A DNA stretch of 64,000 bases, taken from NCBI GenBank assembly GCA_013339765.2, contig CM023450.1:42190245-42254244 (forward strand), written 5' to 3'. The notes below the pieces were generated by a model. The model was not told the DNA's origin, ran no database searches, and worked only from the letters and a program-made list of their open reading frames with translations. Positions 57,343-64,000 of the stretch are shown here, piece after piece. Made by a program: the position numbers and the translations under genes. The first letter of the stretch is position 1, and every line of letters starts with the position of its first letter. The DNA comes from Haemaphysalis longicornis. Lineage: Eukaryota > Arthropoda > Arachnida > Ixodida > Ixodidae.

Positions 57343-58760
57343 CCCTCGTCACGTCGTCTCACAGCCAGACGGCATGTGGGGACCGATGCCCGTGCGCCGC
57401 CGCAACGCCGCGAACCACCGAACAGTGCGCGCGTGTGGCCCGGCGATGTTCGCAGCTTCCCGCGCGGAGCAGGGAGGGCTTCAGTGGAGCGAGAGCCGCA
57501 TCCGATAACCGCCGACCTCTTCCCCCTCGCGTAGCGATGTGGCGGGCGGCGCGCTTTTTGAAGCGGACGACAGTGCGTAACGGGAGTTTTCCTCGCGTTG
57601 GCCCGCTGGTGCCGCGCCAGTTTGCGAACATCGCCGCCGCCAGAGGCGCTGCCGGCGCGTGACGTCATCGTAGGGCGCTTGTTAGGAGAAGCGTCGTTCT
57701 GGTCCGTACCACCGGCGGCGTCGACAGGCCCGGTTGCGTCGCTGCAGGCGTCACCCGGCGGCGGCGACACGCGCCGTGCCAGCGGCAGCAAAACTGGGTC
57801 CCCCTCCCCTTGTGTACACACACACGCAGACACGGGTTCGGTCAGGGGGAATGCGCCGAATTAAGCCGCCCCTCTTTTGTTGTCGCCCACCACGTCCCGC
57901 TGGGTGGATGGTGGGCGCCCTACATTCCCGCCCCATCCGAGCAGTCAGAAATCGGCGCCTGGATGAAGGTCCCGCATTCACTGTCGGCTCTTCTCGAGAC
58001 GAGTGCTTCTCGAACACCACTCGCCGTTGTGACGGGCAGAGTACGCCGTTTCCGACCGGTACTGGAACGAACTCGCACTTAGGCAATCTCTCGAGTCGAG
58101 CCGAGGGGGCGGATGTTTGTGGCCCGAATTAAGCACGTCTCTTTTCACCGTCCAGCTCGCCTCCACCGTCCGGAATGCCTCGGGACACCGCAGGTGCCGA
58201 GGCACTCCTTAATTGGGTCATCTGGACAATCGCCCTGAGTCGTCTCCTCTTCTTTCTCGTTTCTCCTTTTGTAGCCTCAGGGGGAGGTGCCCCATTTGCC
58301 TCGATTGCGTTCGCGTGTCTCCGTGACTCTCGGGAACCCGCGGATGCCACGCCGTGGATCGCTCGGCGGCCCGGAAAATCGTTTCGCTGACAAGAATCGC
58401 AGCCTGGCAGCAGCGATCCCGAAAAGAACGCGTCTCTTTCAGTATCGTGACCGTGGCACGCGGTGCTGCTGCTCTCGGGAATGGTGCATCAAGGTCGATG
58501 GCCGTCGCCCTGTGGCTTGCACTCCGCTCGCCACGCTTCGACGGCGCCGAGGCAGTGCGTTTCGTTCGCGCAGCCGAACTTGACCCGTTTCGTACGGGGT
58601 TTCATTACGCTGTCGAGAAAGACGCCTTTCGTATTCGTTTCGATCCGGCGCGCCAAATCCTGGCGAAAATGTGGTGCGTGCACGAGACAGGCTTCCAGGA
58701 TGGTGGCTCGGGCAGGCACCGATTGACGCGGTCCTCTCGGCAAGGTTAAGAATGCCGCCA
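57343..58760 (-). promoter_or_regulatory. CpG-rich block upstream of the secreted-protein gene
   Basis: High GC with many CG dinucleotides, unlike its flanks, directly upstream of the signal-peptide exon. ORFs on both strands are compositional. It is the likely promoter and 5' UTR. No TATA box was noted. Confidence 0.45.
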
Positions 58761-59539
58761 CGGGTATGAGGTTATGTTGTTGCCCGTTCTTGTATGTCTG
58801 TGGCGATCGTGTCACGCGGAATCCGAGTTGGTGGAGACGTCAACGCTGAAATGATATCCGCATTGATGTAGCGGTCTCCTGGGCGTAAGGAACGCGCCCT
58901 GTCTGGTGATAACTTTTTGCAGTTGTCTATTATTTGTGCACAAAAGCATTGACTCTCGGCCCCCAGCGTGGACATGGCCCTGCCATGTGTAGTTACCGAA
59001 AGCCCCACTTCCATCTTAGGAATGTGTGTATGTATATATTGTGAGCCGTTAGTCGAGTGCCACTACGTCCGGTAAATTGACTGCCACTACAGTTGCTTGC
59101 TGGCACCTCATGGGCAATATTCCGTACTGCTTCCCATAGTAATCCTCATCGTCATCTTCCATCGTATCTGCTCGTGGACTTCCTCATCATCGTCGGCTGA
59201 GTTGGGGTTCCACCTAATAAACGTTTCACAATCGTCTTATAGGTCATCAGTGTAACAGAGGACGTTGCATTCTTTAGTTTACGCTGTAGAAATCCTAGCT
59301 TTCGCGTCGCCTGTCCTGTATGGTTGTCATCATGCCTGTCCAACTTTAAGCTGTTCGTTAGATTTTAATTCTAAATAATTAGAATCTAAATATTTAAACT
59401 GAACAGAACTCCTAATTTCGCTTGCTTATTGTGTATTTATGGTTACGGAGGGATTTTCATCTGAAATTGTCATGAAAACAGTTTTATCGGAAGTAATTTT
59501 CGTGTTCCATTTTTCACATGGCCGAAAGAAGAGAAAATC
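58761..59539. other. no recognised gene
   Basis: AT-richer sequence with short ORFs only. From about 59150 the minus-strand sequence could belong to the LINE that starts at 59540 (3' part), but I see no firm motif. Confidence 0.4.
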
Positions 59540-60480
59540 ATTTGCACCTTACCTTACATCAGCAAAGGAGGGGACAACAGTTGAAATGCCATTTATATAA
59601 ATAAAAAAGAGCAAAGGTCCTAACGCTGAGCCCTGTGGAACACCCGATGATAGTGAACATGCACCGCTTATGTCAACAAATTTGCAGCCGATTCTGCAAG
59701 TAAGTTTATAAGTTTCATGGTTGCGTGCCCTGCCAAGGGCTTTAGAGAAGTCAGTTGCTATCACGACGACTTGTTCTTCTGAGTTTATGGCTGTAGCAAA
59801 AGCATGAACGGTTTCAAAGAGCTGCGTTACTGTTGAAAGGCCTTTTCTAAAATCGTGTTGCTCATTGTAAAGCAAATTTTTTTGTGAAATAAATATTTCT
59901 AAACGATATATTCTAGATGTTCCAAGCCATATTTGTGATAGAAAGTGGGCGGTAATTACAAACACCAAGGCGGTCGCCTGCTTTGGAAATTGGCGCAACT
60001 ATTGCCAATAATCAATCATTCGGGACAACGGCGGCACACAAAGTTAAATGACAAATTTTGACTACAAAATTGGAAATTCAGTCACAGTAGCGCCTTGGTA
60101 CCCGCCGCGGTGGCTCAATGGCTAAGGCGTTGTGCTGCTGAGCCCGGTGACGTGGGTTCGATTCCCGGCCGCGGCGGTGGTTGCTTTTCCGATGGAGGCG
60201 AAAAGCGAAAACGCCCGTGTGTTCGAGATTTCGACGCACGTCGAAGATCCCCAGGCGGTAAAAATTAATCCGGAGCCCTCCACTACGGCGCGCTTCATCG
60301 CCTGTGTATCAGCGCGTTAAACCTCATAATCAATCAAAATCACTGTAGTGCCTTAATAATTCGTTGGGAATTATATCGGGACCAGGTGATTTTTTGAAGG
60401 ATCCAATTCAAGCGTTATTGCCATTACACTCTCTTTAGATACGGTAAGAATGTTGGCACTGGTTAGCCGCATGAGCGGCA
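59540..60480 (-). mobile_element. LINE reverse-transcriptase fragment split by a SINE
   Basis: The minus strand reads LLYNEQHDFRKGLSTVTQLF, VVVIATDFSKAL, then SSGVPQGSALGPLLFFIYIN. Upstream of the SINE it reads SPGPDIIPNELLRHY. These are LINE palm motifs. The piece between FSKAL and the PQGS block is shortened, so the copy is dead. Confidence 0.85.
60101..60338 (+). mobile_element. tRNA-derived SINE (Ruka-type), copy 3
   Basis: Starts CCCGCCGCGGTGGCTCAATG (A box). The B box is GGGTTCGATTCCCGGCC, and the body carries GATGGAGGCGAAAAGC, AATCCGGAGCCCTCCACTAC and a GCGTTAAACCTCATAATCAA end. It is the cleanest of the three copies and is inserted into the LINE. Confidence 0.9.
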
Positions 60481-60579
60481 GGCTAGATTTTGAACAACCG
60501 AGGGAACAGGCTGAATTAAGGACAAGCTTCTCAACAACGGCTCACAGACATATGCTATTGGCCTGGTAATAGAGAAGTC

Positions 60580-61010
60580 CGCGGAGTATAACGGACCTGT
60601 TTACAGGGCGTTTATAGATTACAAAATCCCTTTAATTCAACCCCTGAAGTGAAAAAAGCATCTAGAGAGCAAGGTAGTAGATGAGACGTACTACATTTCC
60701 TGGAAGGAAATGTACGGGCACATCAACGTTTCATCATTGGGAAGTTCCCTCTCACATAGGGCGTCAGAAAATTAAGAAGCTTGCCTTGGAGAAGTCAGGG
60801 ATACGAGTAGGTGGAGAATACCTGAACCGGTGAGGATTCGCGGGTGATATCGTAATGTGCAGTGGTTTGGGAGAAGGCCTGCAGAAGGATGCTTGAGGAA
60901 TTGTGTTCGGAAAGCTCATTCGTAGGGTTAAAGATACATGTGAGTAAGATAAAATTAATGCTAAATAGGCACGCCAAAAGCGCCCCCAAAAGGCCCCACA
61001 AACTTTACTT
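60580..61010 (+). mobile_element. RTE-type LINE reverse-transcriptase remnant
   Basis: Reads PVYRAFIDYKIPF (FIDY-KAF motif), then GIRVGGEYLNR-GFAGDIVMC (matching RFADDIV), then EGLQKDA. Stops and shifts show it is dead. Confidence 0.65.
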
Positions 61011-62139
61011 GCCATATGCGATGTGACCCCAAGTTCGCCACTGCCTAACAACTTCCGGAACAGTGGTTGACCCTGCGGCGCTTTTTTGCCAGCAAGCTCT
61101 CGCTCTACGCTTTCTTTGTGTGAAGATATGAATATCTGTTCGTACAGGCGGAACAAAGGAGGCCGTATTAACGGGACCTCCGGATTAAGCGTGTACAGTT
61201 GGAATGGTGTGCGCATCTTTTCGCGAGTCCGTTGTCTGTTTCCTGTTTCCTTCTCCATTCTCTGTCCCCGTAGCGTTTGCTCTGTTTCGCTCTGGAGTAC
61301 CGCGCGACCTTGTGGCGCATTCTCCGTTCCGGGTGCGGCCTCTACGTTTCGGTTGTCCCGCGTCGTTCCGATAGTCACCCAACACGCGCGTGCGCCTTTA
61401 TTTCACGGGTGAAACGGACCGAAGTGCACATCGTAGGCTTCGGAGACGGAGAGGAGGAGGAGGGCCTGCTGCGGGGCGGATTGAGTTTGCCCACTGGAGC
61501 GTGATGTCTCAGCTGCGGAACGCACCACATGCGGCGCTTCTTCCTGTGTGTCGATGTAAGGAGTGCGCGCCGTTCCGAGGTGCACCGGTGCATGCCTGGA
61601 AGGCATGCGGTGCCGATACTCGTTATCGGGGGCTCCGTACAGCTCCCTGCAGGACGGGAGAAGCAGACGCTTCTCGAAGGTGCTGTTCTCCTCCTTGCGG
61701 GCCATGGTAGGGATTACCGGAGGCAGCGAGAAGCACGCCTTGCTCTGTAACGTGGGGTGATTTACAGTTATTAAGAAAGTGTGCCCACGAGTAGTTATTA
61801 TACGGATGGCGTTGCAATCCTCGTGAGGTAGTGTGGTCTTTTTAGATGCGTTTACTAAAAGCCTGTTGCCACGTGACGACGCGAGCGGCAGAAGCGAACG
61901 GTGCCACTGGAGAGAGAGCCTGTGAGTTGCTCACACTTGATGTGCTGCTCGAACTCGAAGTATAGGTGCTATGATAACCGTAAATCATCGCCCTGGACCT
62001 GAATAGGACCTTGGGTAATGTCACTCACCTAGCGATACTTGCTACCCTCAACTCGCGCGAGTGCGGTGAGCGCACATACAATTATGTAAAAAAGGCTTCC
62101 TAACGCATGGGAAAAGCTATCCTTAGGGGTTCGGGACGT
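61011..62139. other. no recognised gene
   Basis: GC-rich stretch at 61180-61740 with long frames on both strands but no protein family recognised. No RNA or repeat is evident. Confidence 0.4.
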
Positions 62140-62830
62140 TACATCAGACCCAATCTACGTGCGCAACGGAAACCGGAGAACACCTCAAGGAGCGGTTCTG
62201 TCTCCTCTCCTATTTAAAATTGCGCTCCTGAATCTACCCTCAATACTGTCCCTGAAGGGTGTGCGTCTTCTACGCTGATGATATCGTAGTGTGGACAGGA
62301 AAAGGTTCGTTACGAGAAACGCATAAGGGACTATAACAAGCAGCAGATGCGATCTGCCCCTATGCTAAACGGTGCGGTCCATCCTGCGCACCACAAAAGG
62401 CTGAACTCCCCCTGGTTTCCGAAAAAAAGACGCTCTCACGGAGTCCCCAGGCCTCACACAGATACACGTAGAATGGCGCACAGTCAATCCCTGGCCGCAA
62501 ATCAAAATACTGGGCATGGCTGTTCAAGCTGACTTATCGCAAGCACTTCAAATACAAAGAGTAATTTAAATCATAACAAGAAGATTGAGTTACACACATA
62601 CGGCGAAGATTAGCTACCAAGACAAGAGGAGTGAAAGACGTTGACACGCTAAGGCTTCTGCAGTCCGTCGTCATTTCCCGCATATTGTATGCCATTCCAT
62701 ACGGCGCACTCATGAAGAGGGAAAAGAACAAAATTGGCGCAGTCGTAAAGAAGATGAAGATGATTTAAATATTATCTGGAGAGCGGGAGGCATCCGCCAT
62801 TAGAAACCCTGCTACTGCCTTGCCCGGCGC
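62140..62830 (+). mobile_element. LINE reverse-transcriptase fragment
   Basis: Reads NGNRRTPQGAVLSPLLF then a segment ending GVRLYADDIVVWTGKG (YADD catalytic motif, after a frame change). Further on comes RLLQSVVISRILYAIPYGAL then MKREKNKIGAVVKKMKMI. Broken frames; a dead copy of a different LINE type from that at 59540. Confidence 0.75.
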
Positions 62831-63594
62831 TGGCAAGCAAAATAAGGGATGCGAGACATACGGACCGACGGACCTGAACGCTGAAGATTGTGTGGGTGTC
62901 GATAAGCAGCGCCGTGCTTAAATGAAAAGGGGGTTTCTTGCTTTAAAAATGTGAGATAGCTTTTTGTATAATATTTTTGTCCTTTTTTTTGGCTTCAAAC
63001 AAACTTTCGTTACCTCCACATCGAGAATTAATAATGCGATATTAATTATCTCTAGCCCCAAACCTTTCAGGGGGTGGCAGTTGTATACATCCCTGTCCCA
63101 TTTGTTTTAAGGGAGACCATGAATGTCTGGTGTCGGTCATGGGATAATTTTTTATACCTGTAAATTCGTATCGTCTGTTCGAAAACCACTCGTTCCGCGG
63201 CCATCTGTTCCGGACCTATTCGTTTCCGTTTGGTTCGGGAACCATTTTTTCTGCGACCGATACCAGTTGTGCACTTGCCGAATGAAGTACCGCTGTTGCG
63301 TCGTCGCCGCGTTCTTAATGGCCTAGCAAGTAGAACCAATGAACAGGGTGCATACGGGTTCTTAAAACCCTTCAATTTGAGAGTTCTGGGATTTTTTAGA
63401 CCCTTAAAAATCCCCTTCAGTAAAATGACTTGTCTGAAAACAGGTCATCTTGTTGGAACATTGGCTCCAGCAGCGGTCACATTTTTCGACAATTCCACAG
63501 CACTTCAGACCTTCGTCTTCCCCTGAGTATTGGTCTTGTTTAGATCTCTAGCAGACAGCAGGGTCATTGAAAACTCTGGAATTTTCGTCATATA
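62831..63594. other. no recognised gene
   Basis: AT-rich sequence with short ORFs; nothing that I can support. Confidence 0.4.
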
Positions 63595-64000
63595 CAGTTA
63601 AATCTGGATATAATGGAGTTGACAAAAGTTCCAAATCTTTCGTAACTTGTAGATCTTCGTTACGTGCAGGTTTCGAGTTAAGCCTCGCGGGAGTGAAGCA
63701 GAAACGAAATCAAAATGCTAGACATTAGTGACGGTGAACTCACACCGCAAGGATTTATTTCACAGTGAAAACTGCGTGTTTTGCGCCAGCTGCTGTTCCA
63801 CGATCTTAGTCGCTACATGGCATGCTCCAGGGAAGCAAGGTCACTTACCCCTGTATTCACAAACGTAACTTGAGCATCACTTTTGCCGTTTGACACTTTT
63901 CGTGCCTCAACGCGTTTCAGGCACCACACTTCTGCTCAAAGGTCGCCTTTTCGTCAGTTTGAGGAATTTGACGCTCTTTTCCGCACTCAAAATGGGTGAG
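63595..64000 (+). mobile_element. left part of a TA-flanked pogo-type element, cut by the window end
   Basis: Begins TA then CAGTTAAATCTGGATATAAT, which fits the CAGT-AA-C-pattern of the other elements here, with TTCGTAAC-type internal sequence. The right end is outside the window. Confidence 0.5.

Noticed and set aside
57306..57833. 175-codon minus-strand ORF upstream of the signal peptide
   Set aside because: It is in a different frame from the signal-peptide exon and looks compositional in the CpG-rich block.
60101..60180. tRNA gene
   Set aside because: This is the head of a tRNA-derived SINE with a conserved SINE body after it; two more copies are in the window.

Overview
This is eukaryotic, intron-rich and heavily transposon-loaded DNA. 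Three copies of a tRNA-derived SINE whose body matches the tick Ruka-type element as I remember it, many TA-flanked pogo/Tigger-type elements, and LINE fragments of several kinds point to an arachnid, most probably an ixodid (hard) tick. That assignment comes from recognising repeats and protein character, not from a database search. No CRISPR array, rRNA or bacterial operon is present.

The main gene is EFL1 (elongation-factor-like GTPase 1) on the plus strand from 2005 to 33520. I can place 18 exons, one of them present twice, with splice sites and reading phase. They code for about 986 residues, and the last 130 or so residues usual for the family are not found. EFL1 works with SBDS to release eIF6 from new 60S ribosomal subunits. 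Oddities are a GC-AG intron (intron 5), a tandem duplication carrying exon 13 twice (the copies cannot both be spliced in without breaking the frame), a one-base excess in exon 10, a one-base frame shift in exon 18, and a phase mismatch between exons 17 and 18. Intron 17 holds a nested stack of transposons: a decayed Tigger transposase gene cut by one TA-flanked element and by a TTAA-flanked element that itself carries a third element.

The 33.5-43.5 kb stretch has no recognised gene. It holds non-autonomous DNA elements, a Ruka-type SINE, an RTE-type LINE remnant and an AT microsatellite. A second gene lies on the minus strand from 57342 down to 43582. It has a signal-peptide exon, a glutamine-rich and cysteine-rich exon, and a second cysteine-rich exon, all joined in phase 0, giving a 222-residue secreted protein with ten cysteines in the predicted mature region. 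A GC/CpG-rich block upstream of its first exon is its likely promoter.

Between its first and second exons, about 48-53.4 kb, is a direct segmental duplication. Each copy has a small acidic ORF (62 or 66 residues) with a polyadenylation signal and a LINE RNase-H fragment. The copies are joined by sequence that looks like badly polished read data (about 50.55-51.43 kb), so at least part of the duplication may be an assembly artefact. The last 5 kb is LINE debris with one SINE and the start of another DNA element.
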